Below are positions 54,102 through 62,600 of a stretch of DNA of 64,000 bases, piece after piece (the stretch's first letter is position 1; every line of letters begins with the position of its first letter). The notes under the pieces are model-generated. The model saw only the letters and a program-made list of their open reading frames with translations, was not told the DNA's origin and did no database searches. The translations under genes were made by a program, and so were the position numbers. Source of the stretch: Fusobacterium necrophorum subsp. necrophorum (lineage in GTDB: Bacteria; Fusobacteriota; Fusobacteriia; Fusobacteriales; Fusobacteriaceae); assembly GCF_004006635.1 (NCBI RefSeq), contig NZ_CP034842.1:1550001-1614000 (forward strand). Direction: 5' to 3'.

Positions 54102-55835
54102 ATGGAAAGAAAGTTTATAAAAGGAATTGATGCTTCTCCCGGAATTGCAATCGGAAAAGTATTCTTGTATCAGGAAAACGAACTGCTAATCACAAAAGAA
54201 AGTCACAAGACAATAGAAGAAGAAAAACAACGTCTTATTCTGGGACAAGAAAAGACCAAGAAACAATTGGAAGCCATCAAAGAAAGAACTTTGTTAACGC
54301 TTGGAAAAGACAAAGCCGATATTTTTGACGGGCACATTACCCTTTTGGAAGATGAAGATCTCTTGGAAGAAATCAATGATTTGTTGGAAGAAGGAGAAAT
54401 CACGGCGGAATTTGCTTTAAAAACACAGATTGAAGAATATTGTAAAATGCTGTCCAATTTGGAAGATGCTTACCTGAGAGAACGAGCCGCAGACCTGCAG
54501 GATATCGGAAAAAGATGGTTGTACAATGTCGCAGAAGTTGCCATTGTGGATTTATCTTCCCTTCCTACCGATACCGTTATCGTGGCAAAAGATTTAACTC
54601 CCTCCGATACCGCCCAGGTAGACTTGGAAAATGTACTTGCTTTCGTAACGGAAATCGGTGGAAAAACAGCTCACTCTTCTATTATGGCAAGATCTTTGGA
54701 GCTACCTGCTGTCGTTGGAACGGGAAATATTTGTTCTCTGGTAAACAATGGAGAAATGATCATCGTCGATGCCTTGGCAGGAGAGATTATTTTAAATCCG
54801 ACACAAGAAGAACTGGAGAGCTATCAGGAAAAACAACGGAAATTTTTACAAGAAAAAGAAATGTTGAAGCAACTGCAGCACAAAGCTGCCATCTCCAAAG
54901 ACGGAGTTGAAGTAGGAGTCTGGTGTAATATCGGTTCTCCGAAAGATGTCAAAGGAGTTTTGAATAATGGAGGACAGGGAATCGGATTATACAGAACGGA
55001 ATTTCTATTTATGAACAATGACAGATTTCCAACCGAAGAAGAACAATTTGAAGCCTACAAAGAAGTGGCTATGGCTTTGGAAGGAAAACCGGTAACGATT
55101 CGAACGATGGATATTGGAGGAGATAAATCTCTTCCTTATATGGAGCTTCCAAAAGAAGAAAATCCTTTTTTAGGCTGGAGAGCCATTCGAGTTTGTTTGG
55201 ACAGAATTGAAATTTTGGAAACACAATTCAAAGCTTTGTTACGAGCTTCCGCCTTCGGAACTATAAAAATTATGTTGCCTATGATTATGGATATTACAGA
55301 AATTCGAAGAGCCAAAGCCTTGTTGGAAAAGTGTAAGGCGGAGTTGAAAGAAAAAGGAATTGCTTTTGATGAAAAAATTCCGTTGGGAATTATGGTAGAA
55401 ACTCCTGCTGTTGCCTTTCGAGCGAAATATTTTGCAAAAGAAGTGGATTTCTTTTCCATTGGAACCAATGATTTAACACAGTATACCTTAGCGGTGGATC
55501 GAGGGAACGAAAATATTTCTCATTTGTATGACAGTTACAACCCGGCTGTGTTACAAGCGATTCAAGCTTCTATCGAGGGAGCTCACGAAGCAGGAATTCA
55601 AATCTCCATGTGTGGGGAATTTGCAGGAGATGAAAAGGCAACCGCTCTTTTATTCGGAATGGGCTTGGACGCTTTCTCCATGTCCGCCATTTCAGTTCCG
55701 AGAATCAAACAAAACATTTTACGACTTGAAAAAGCTTCTGCAACAGCCTTAGTCAATAGAGTCATGAGCTGTGCAACCAGCGAAGAAGTGATGCAGGAAA
55801 TTAAAAATTTTCAAGAAAGTTTAGAAAACATATAG
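54102..55835 (+). CDS. ptsI: PTS enzyme I
   Basis: 577 residues. Phospho-His in GGKTAHSSIMARSLELPAVVG (about 190), PEP-site GLYRTEFLFMN, TMDIGGDKSLPY, and the C-terminal GTNDLTQYTLAVDRGNE and MCGEFAGD signatures. Transfers phosphate from PEP to HPr. Site AGGAGTGG. Lies 67 nt after ptsH, with a terminator between. Confidence 0.97.
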   Translation: MERKFIKGIDASPGIAIGKVFLYQENELLITKESHKTIEEEKQRLILGQEKTKKQLEAIKERTLLTLGKDKADIFDGHITLLEDEDLLEEINDLLEEGEITAEFALKTQIEEYCKMLSNLEDAYLRERAADLQDIGKRWLYNVAEVAIVDLSSLPTDTVIVAKDLTPSDTAQVDLENVLAFVTEIGGKTAHSSIMARSLELPAVVGTGNICSLVNNGEMIIVDALAGEIILNPTQEELESYQEKQRKFLQEKEMLKQLQHKAAISKDGVEVGVWCNIGSPKDVKGVLNNGGQGIGLYRTEFLFMNNDRFPTEEEQFEAYKEVAMALEGKPVTIRTMDIGGDKSLPYMELPKEENPFLGWRAIRVCLDRIEILETQFKALLRASAFGTIKIMLPMIMDITEIRRAKALLEKCKAELKEKGIAFDEKIPLGIMVETPAVAFRAKYFAKEVDFFSIGTNDLTQYTLAVDRGNENISHLYDSYNPAVLQAIQASIEGAHEAGIQISMCGEFAGDEKATALLFGMGLDAFSMSAISVPRIKQNILRLEKASATALVNRVMSCATSEEVMQEIKNFQESLENI

Positions 55836-55849
55836 AGAAAATCTTTAAG

Positions 55850-55887
55850 GCTATCTCAAACATACTATTTTGAGATAGCTCTTTTTA
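55850..55887 (+). terminator. Terminator after ptsI
   Basis: Stem GCTATCTCAAA / TTTGAGATAGC then CTTTTTAT. Confidence 0.85.
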
Positions 55888-55958
55888 TAGCCAAAATCTT
55901 TTCTCTAATTTTGTTACAGTATTCCAGTTTTTCTAAATCAAAAAAAGCTATATTGAAT

Positions 55959-55987
55959 TTGAAAAAATGTTTGAGATATAGTATAAT
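55959..55987 (+). promoter_or_regulatory. Promoter of the CNNM/CorC-type gene
   Basis: TTGAAA (55959-55964) and TATAAT (55982-55987), 17-nt spacing. Confidence 0.75.
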
Positions 55988-56014
55988 GATAAGAAAAAAC
56001 AATGGGGTGTTATT

Positions 56015-57340
56015 ATGTCAGTTTTCATAAAACTGTTACTTATCTTTTTATTGGTCGCCTGTGGAGCTTTTTTTGCCATCAGTGAAATTGCCTTGGCAGG
56101 AGCAAGAAAGCTAAAATTACATACTTTGATGGAAGAAGGAGATAGAAGAGCGGAAAAAATTTTAAAAATCCAAGAAAATTCAGGAGATTTCTTTGCAGTC
56201 GTACAGATCGGAATCAATGCCGCTTCCATTTTAGGAGGAAGTCTCGGAGCAAGTATCATTCAAGATATTCTGACACAAATTCCATGGTTGGCTCCTCTTC
56301 GTCACATGGGAAATATCATTTCTTTCCTTTTTATTACTTTCTTGTTTATTCAATTTGCCGATTTGATTCCCAAAAGAATTGCGATGGTGTATCCGGAAAG
56401 AATTGCCTTAAGAACAATTAACCTCATGCTGCTTCTTATTTTTCTCTTAAAGCCGGTTATCAAAATTATCAATGTGGTTGCAAACTTTATTTTTCGAATC
56501 TTTCATATCGACTCCGCTCGAAATGAAACAGTCACCTATGATGATATTTTTGCAGTTGTGGATGCCGGAGCGGAATCCGGAGTACTACAGGAAAAAGAAC
56601 ATTCTCTGATTGAAAATATTTTTGAATTGGATTCCCGTTGGGTAAGTTCCATTATGACAACAAGAGATGAAATTTCCTATTTGGCTCTGGACGATACCGA
56701 AGAAGAACTCCGTGAAAAAATTATGGACTATCCGCATAATAAATTTTTAATCACAGCTTCCGATATTGATTCCATTTTAGGATATATCACTTCAAAAGAT
56801 CTCTTACCAAGCATTATGCTAAATCAAAAACCGATTTCAGAGTTGATTAAAAACTACAGAAAAAATCTTTTGATTTTACCAAATACTTTGACTCTTTCAG
56901 AAACTTTGGATCGTTTCAACGAAGCTCAGGACGATTTTGCTATTATTTTAAATGAATATGGGTTAGTCGTAGGACTGGTAACCATGAAAGACGTGGTAAA
57001 TACTCTTATGGGAGATATTGTATTTCAAAGTTCGGAGGACCAACAAATCATTGAGCGAGACGAACACTCCTGGTTGATTGACGGAGTAACTCCGATTGAA
57101 GATGTGAAAAAAGTATTGGAAAGAATCGAGAAGTTTCCCGAAGAAGATAGTTATGAGAGTATTGCAGGTTTTTTGATGTATATGTTGAAAATGATTCCGA
57201 AACGAGGAGCAAGATTGGAATTTATGAATTATCAATTCGAAATTGTAGATGTGGACAACTTTAAAATTGATCAAATTTTAGTCATCGATACTCTGGAAGA
57301 AGAAAAAGAAATAGAAGAGGAAACTACAGAAAGCCGCTGA
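56015..57340 (+). CDS. CNNM/HlyC-CorC family transporter with CBS domains
   Basis: 441 residues. N-terminal CNNM membrane domain (about 1-190: SEIALAGARKLKLHTLMEEGD, IGINAASILGGSLGASI), then paired CBS domains (about 205-330) and a CorC_HlyC C-terminal domain (about 345-425). The family mediates Mg or other divalent-cation flux; the older name hemolysin is misleading. Ends in a strong terminator whose stem begins inside the last codons. Confidence 0.92.
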   Translation: MSVFIKLLLIFLLVACGAFFAISEIALAGARKLKLHTLMEEGDRRAEKILKIQENSGDFFAVVQIGINAASILGGSLGASIIQDILTQIPWLAPLRHMGNIISFLFITFLFIQFADLIPKRIAMVYPERIALRTINLMLLLIFLLKPVIKIINVVANFIFRIFHIDSARNETVTYDDIFAVVDAGAESGVLQEKEHSLIENIFELDSRWVSSIMTTRDEISYLALDDTEEELREKIMDYPHNKFLITASDIDSILGYITSKDLLPSIMLNQKPISELIKNYRKNLLILPNTLTLSETLDRFNEAQDDFAIILNEYGLVVGLVTMKDVVNTLMGDIVFQSSEDQQIIERDEHSWLIDGVTPIEDVKKVLERIEKFPEEDSYESIAGFLMYMLKMIPKRGARLEFMNYQFEIVDVDNFKIDQILVIDTLEEEKEIEEETTESR

Positions 57341-57360
57341 AATAGTGGCTTTCTTTTATT
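57329..57360 (+). terminator. Terminator overlapping the CNNM stop codon
   Basis: Stem GAAAGCC / GGCTTTC; the stop codon TGA (57338-57340) lies in the loop; TTTTATTT follows. Confidence 0.8.
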
Positions 57361-57425
57361 TCAAATGGTATTTTATTTCCATAATATCGTCATCCTAATT
57401 TTTCTTATCAATTCTACAGAAAGAT

Positions 57426-57590
57426 TAAAATTGATAATGAAAGCCTGCACTATAAGCTCTTCCCGGTGACAGAGTGACTATTCTGAAATCCTGTCTTAAA
57501 ATTGTACAAAAAATAGAACTGGAAGGCTCAAAACCAATTCCAACGAAAAATCGGCATGTATAGCAGTCAATCTTTTCCTTTTTTGCAGTT
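57426..57590 (-). pseudogene. Outer-membrane beta-barrel C-terminal remnant
   Basis: The leftward frame ends FRIVTLSPGRAYSAGFHYQF then TAA. The terminal aromatic pattern (GFHYQF) is the classic outer-membrane beta-signal. Upstream the frame is interrupted by TAA after about 50 codons and no start or signal is found, so it is the tail of a lost porin or autotransporter. The rest of 57361-57850 shows nothing recognisable. Confidence 0.45.
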
Positions 57591-57853
57591 TTTTATCCCA
57601 AACATCGAAACTCCTCTAAAAATCATGCTTTTCAAACAAAATAAGAAACGATTTCAGCCCTCTGTAAAAAATTAGCCTAAGGAAAATACCCTAACCCCTT
57701 TTGAGAAAGCTTATTTTGCCTCCTATGTGTCAAGGCATAGAAGAGATATATAGAAAATTTTTGAATATTTTTATTTTTCGTTATCAGTATCATTTTTTAT
57801 TGACAAATACCCTATTCTTTTATAACTCTCCAAATACACGCAATCAACTCAAA

Positions 57854-57889
57854 AAAAGAGAGGTTAAAATAATTTTTAATCTCTCTTTT
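57854..57889 (-). terminator. Terminator after the BRO-N fragment
   Basis: Stem AAAAGAGAGGTTAAA / TTTAATCTCTCTTTT, T-run on the leftward strand. Confidence 0.7.
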
Positions 57890-57891
57890 GT

Positions 57892-58104
57892 CTACAGTCT
57901 GAACTGCTTACAATTTATAAGCAGTTCATTTCCTTCTTTTTTTAATCTCTTTTTTAGTACAGCCCAATAGGTACTAGCCCCTCTTGCATTTTCTTGTTCC
58001 ATCAAAGCTCCAACTACATCCACCACACTAAAATACCATTCTTCTTTTTCTTCGTCCCAAACGGAACGTATCTCTTTATTTTCATACAATTTTATTTCGT
58101 CCAT
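57892..58104 (-). CDS. Truncated BRO-N (phage antirepressor-like) protein
   Basis: 70 residues. IKLYENKEIRSVWDEEKEEWY and FSVVDVVGALMEQ match the BRO-N/Bro family N-terminus often seen in prophage and accessory regions. Family proteins extend well past this point; here the frame stops after INCKQFRL, so it is a fragment or a minimal form. Next to an IS remnant and another orphan frame. Confidence 0.6.
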   Translation of the reverse strand: MDEIKLYENKEIRSVWDEEKEEWYFSVVDVVGALMEQENARGASTYWAVLKKRLKKEGNELLINCKQFRL

Positions 58105-58203
58105 TATGACACCCTGCCTCTTTTATATATTATTCTTTTAAACAACCTTTTTCTCTCATTTCGTCTATTATATTATACCTTAAATTTATAATTTTGTCTT
58201 CTT

Positions 58204-58401
58204 CTAACTGATATACTCCTTAAAGTAAATTTCCAGTGCTTTTTCTATAATCCCTTCTTCTTCTTTCACTTTACCTTGAAAGAATTTTTGATAAATACTC
58301 TGAGATAGCTTGATATTCTGATACTCTTTCATCTTCGGTTTTTTCAAATTCAACAAGTATGTTGTAAGCAGCTCTTGATTCAGCGCTTCCTGTCTGTTCA
58401 T
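58204..58401 (-). CDS. Small uncharacterised protein, possibly N-terminally truncated
   Basis: 65 residues, helical (MNRQEALNQELLTTYLLNLK ... EYISstop). The same frame is open upstream without another Met to about 58460 (LKTKKPSDAKALH), where the IS91 remnant begins, so the IS insertion may have removed the true start. Function unknown. Confidence 0.4.
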   Translation of the reverse strand: MNRQEALNQELLTTYLLNLKKPKMKEYQNIKLSQSIYQKFFQGKVKEEEGIIEKALEIYFKEYIS

Positions 58402-58464
58402 CAGATGAAGTGCTTTAGCATCACTTGGTTTTTTGGTTTTAAGGTTAATTCCATTTCTTCACAT

Positions 58465-58942
58465 TGCTGATTACAAAATCGTGAATGTTACAGAACTTTC
58501 TTTTTTCATGATTTAGCAAATAACAAAGAAAAAACATATGTCACATGTCTCGAGAAAAATTTATCCAACAAGTATTAATTCATCTTCCTCCAAAACATTT
58601 TAAAATGATTTCTCGTTTTGGTTTTTATTCGCGTAGAAAACCAGATACTTTAAAAATACATATGGCATTCTTACAAAAAAATATATGCTAGAAAATTTTC
58701 AAATGCATCCTTTCGTATGTCCCAATTGCCATATCTCCATGAAGAAAAAAGAACTTTACATCACGGTACGATGGTATGGAAGAAAGATTCACACCTCCTA
58801 TTTTTCCAAAACCTAATATTTCATTAGGTCTTTTCACATGTAAAAAAATATTTTTTCTCTTTTCTTGAACTTTTTTCCTTCTTCAACACTAAATTTCTTT
58901 AAGTATTTTGTTTATTCTTTCCATTTATAATTTCCTAAAGAA
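58465..58942 (+). pseudogene. Inverted, degraded remnant of the same IS91 element
   Basis: The + strand still encodes pieces of the transposase C-terminus: DYKIVNVTE, SREKFIQQVLIHLPPKHFKM, ISRFGFYSRRKPDTLKIHMA, then after a shift MLENFQMHPFVCPNCHIS and KKELYITVRWYGRKIH. Hairpin CCTAATATTTCATTAGG and the inverted 26-bp end (58917-58942) follow. The 5' two thirds and the hairpin end are gone. Orientation is opposite to the array at 38407-42748. Confidence 0.88.
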
Positions 58943-58994
58943 TAAAATAATGAATATAGATTATAAATATTAAAAATGAAAGGGGAGATAAAAA

Positions 58995-59606
58995 ATGCTT
59001 ATTAAAGTAAAAAAGTTCCAAAAATTTTTTATGTTCATTTTTGTTTTATGTTCATTTTCTACAATGGCAAATACGATTGATAAAGAATTGATGGAAAAAT
59101 TTCGTGAGAAAATAAAAATAGAAGAACAAAAAAAAGTAGAAGAACTTAAAAAACTGGAAGAAACAAGACTGGAAGAGGAAAGAATAAAAGAAGAAGAAAG
59201 ACAAAGAATAGAAAGAGAACAGAAATTAAAAGAAGAAAATGAAAAAAAGGAAGCAATGAAATTACTGAAAGAAAAAAGAAGAGAATATTCAGAATCATTG
59301 CAAGATAAGGTATATAGACCTGGAAATAATATGGATAAACAGTTGGCCGCAACTGAAAGAGCTTTTAAAGTTGGGGAAGAAAGAATCTCTTTTACAAAAG
59401 TCAAAGAAGAAAATTTAATGAATCAAGAAAAAGCATTGGGTATAGAAAAAGATCATTCATCAGAATTTATTTCTGAAAAGTTTGATAAATTAAATGAGAA
59501 ATATAAATCATCCAATGAAGAAGTAGCAAAACTATTAAAACAAAGAGAAGAAATAAAAGAAAATTTAAAGAAACTGGAAGAAATGGAGAAAAAAATAAAA
59601 CAATAG
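58995..59606 (+). CDS. Secreted coiled-coil protein preceding the autotransporter
   Basis: 203 residues. N-terminal signal (KFFMFIFVLCSFSTMAN), then highly charged heptads (residues 30-110) rich in Glu, Lys and Arg, and a second helical stretch to the C-terminus. It has the style of FadA-like fusobacterial helical adhesins but is longer and shows no diagnostic motif. Site AGGGGAGAT. Lies 11 nt before the autotransporter gene; the pair is a probable operon. Confidence 0.7.
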   Translation: MLIKVKKFQKFFMFIFVLCSFSTMANTIDKELMEKFREKIKIEEQKKVEELKKLEETRLEEERIKEEERQRIEREQKLKEENEKKEAMKLLKEKRREYSESLQDKVYRPGNNMDKQLAATERAFKVGEERISFTKVKEENLMNQEKALGIEKDHSSEFISEKFDKLNEKYKSSNEEVAKLLKQREEIKENLKKLEEMEKKIKQ

Positions 59607-59617
59607 GGGGAGATAAA

Positions 59618-62600
59618 ATGAAAAAATCAGAAATGGAAAAAACATTAAAACGTTACTTAAAAAGAAAAATAAGATATTCTTTTTCATTTTTAATAGCGTT
59701 TTTAATAACAGGGACTTTCTCATTTGCCAGTGAACTATCACGGAAAGAATTACTGTTAAGGATAAAAATAGAGAGAGAAAAACTGGAAGAAATGCTAAGG
59801 GAAAATGAAAGAAGCCTTAATAAATTAAGAAAAGAAAATATAAAGCTTGTAAAAGAGGCGGATTTTTATGTGAAACCGGAAAAAGCTACCGGAGTTTCAT
59901 TTTTAGCTGAATACAGAGATAGTCATTCTGTAGAAAAAGAATGGAAGGGAAGTAGAAGAGAAAATACTTCAATGGATGGAAAGAGAGGACTGTTTAATTC
60001 AGAACTTTCTTTTCAAACATCAGAAAATTTAACAGAAAATGAAAAAACATTATTGGAAGCAACAAAATATACAAACACAGTTGATAAAAGATCGAGCGGT
60101 TGGCTGAATATGAGTCCCAGTTATTCAAAAAACACCAATATTTATGATGCTGAGGCAAGAGTATTTATATTACCGGTAGTAAATCCGCCAACAGTGAAAA
60201 CTCCGGTAGTTCCAACTGTAAGTTTTACAACACCAACAGCACCGGCAGAATTAAGGATTTCTGAACCATCGCTTATAAATATAGCTGTAGGAGCAATAAA
60301 TGTGAATACACCGGTAGTTACAGTGCCGACAGTTAATATTCCTGCCAGCCCAACAACGCCAGCAACACCATTGGTAGCAGTTAATGAACCGAATATGAGT
60401 ATAGCAATAGGAGCAATAAATGTGGGAACACCGGCGGCATTAACTGTTCCAAGTTTAACAGCACCAATAGTTAATGTAAATGTAAGTCCTAATGTCCCTC
60501 CAAGTATTGTGCCTCCTAATCCGACAGTCGTGCCTCCTGATTCACCGGAAGCACCTAATTTTGGAGTATATGTAAGAAAAAGAGGAAATTGGTTACGTGG
60601 AGTATCTGGAGTAGATTCTGATGATAACGATAATAATTCAGGTTTTAATAATTTTGATAGACGTATAGATAGGTGGGTTGGTGTAAACAATACCAATACA
60701 TCTATCAATAACGCTCCTTTCTTTTCTTTAAACGGGACTATATCAGGGAAAGATGGAAAACGTGACAGTCAGGTAATTGCTATTTCTGAATGGAATTCAG
60801 ACGGAACTTTAAAAAAAATAACGAATAAATATACGGATATTAAGCATGATACAGCTACCAAAGATCTACATCCTACCAATGCTTGGTTTAACCCTGCTTC
60901 ACTTTCTAAAAGTGAGACTCCATTTCAAGGAGTTGATGCAAATACCCTAACATCTAACGAAGATAATGCTTCACAAGGAAATGCTGATTCAAAAAAAACA
61001 GATAATCTCATAGCAAACAAAAGACAACAAAACTGGATATTTCAAGGAGCACCTACACTTGTGAAAGATATGACTATTACAGTTGGAGGATTAGGGTATG
61101 ATAAGAAAATTCCATACAAGGATTCTACTGATAAAGTAATAGGAACCTATGCACCTAATCAAGGAACGGCAATTTTTGCACAAACAAGGGGAGTACGGAT
61201 GAAAAATGTGCAGATAAATTTACAAGGCCATACTACTGTTGCAGATATAGATAGCCAAGGAAATTATGAAGCTAAGTTTGAAAATGTGGATATAGATATT
61301 AAAAATGAATATAATACAATTTTTTCTTTGAGTTCGGTTACTACTAACAGACACAGATATCATAATTCTGATAATTTGGCTCCTCATGCTACTGATTCTT
61401 CACCCTCATCTTTATATGCAGATTTTGGTTGGGGCGCTTATGAGGGAGATACAGCAACTGATAATAATGGTATTAATTTAGGGACAACCAACTTAAAAGC
61501 AAGGACTTCTAATAATGCCATCTTTTATTTACTTGCTGCTGCAACTCATAGATGGAATGGAGATAAAACACAAACTCACACAATACCGGCTGGTCTTACT
61601 TCTCAAGGAAATAATGGGAAAACATATATTGTAAATCCGGGAGCTTATACTACCTACTATCCGAGTCCGGGAAATATAAAATTTGAAAATGCTGGAAATA
61701 TAGAATTTACGGGAAGTGGAAATGCTGCTGCTTGGCTTCGTAGTTTTGTACCGGATAGAAGAGAAGTATTAAGATATAGCAGTGGAACCCTTGTAACTAT
61801 TTCCGGAGCTACGAAACCTATAGTCAATCTTGGAAATATAAAGCTATATGGGGATAAAAACGTTGCCTACTATTTTGCTAATCATAATACAAGACCGAAT
61901 GAAAATGCTATTTTCCAAGGAGATTTAAAAGTCAATGTGGAAATGGGAACAAAGTTAAGTGATAGCGGAACTGGTACTCAACAGGGAACTGGAAATATCT
62001 CAGGAGGATCAAATACAAAATCTGAAAAAAATGTGGCTGTATTTGTAGCTTCCGGGCAAAGACCTGAAATGAATACTAAATCTGCCGGAACAGATAATTT
62101 TAAACACTATTACCCTGCAACACTTTCTCATAAATTGACTGAAACTGATATAAATCAATATGGAACTGGTTTACTAAAGAAAATTCATGGTATAGATCCT
62201 ACAAAACAAGATCCTTCTCGAAATGATATAGGAGCTTGGCAATTAGGAACTAATGCTGATATTAAAGCAAAAATAACGAATTTTAATTTATCTGATTTTA
62301 CAACAAAATTCGGTAAGTATTCAAAAGATTCTATAGGGCTTGTGGCAAAGAATGGAACGGTTGTAGACCTAGGTGGAAGTTCTCTTATTTCTGACAATGC
62401 AGAGCCAGGGGCAGAGCAAAATATAATGGTCTATGCAGAAGGAGTTTGGTTCAACCCTAGAAAGGCTTTAACACAGAGTACTCTTGATAGGGAAGCCTAT
62501 GCTCGTGGGGAAAGTCCAACTGGGCAAAAATATATTTCAGATTTCAATACAACAGTGAATCTTAAAAATAATATGGAAATGAAAAGTATAAAATCTACAG

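Noticed and set aside
57361..57850. A gene on the + strand at 57701-57970
   Set aside because: No ribosome site, low-complexity Phe/Tyr-rich translation, and it crosses the terminator and the BRO-N fragment.
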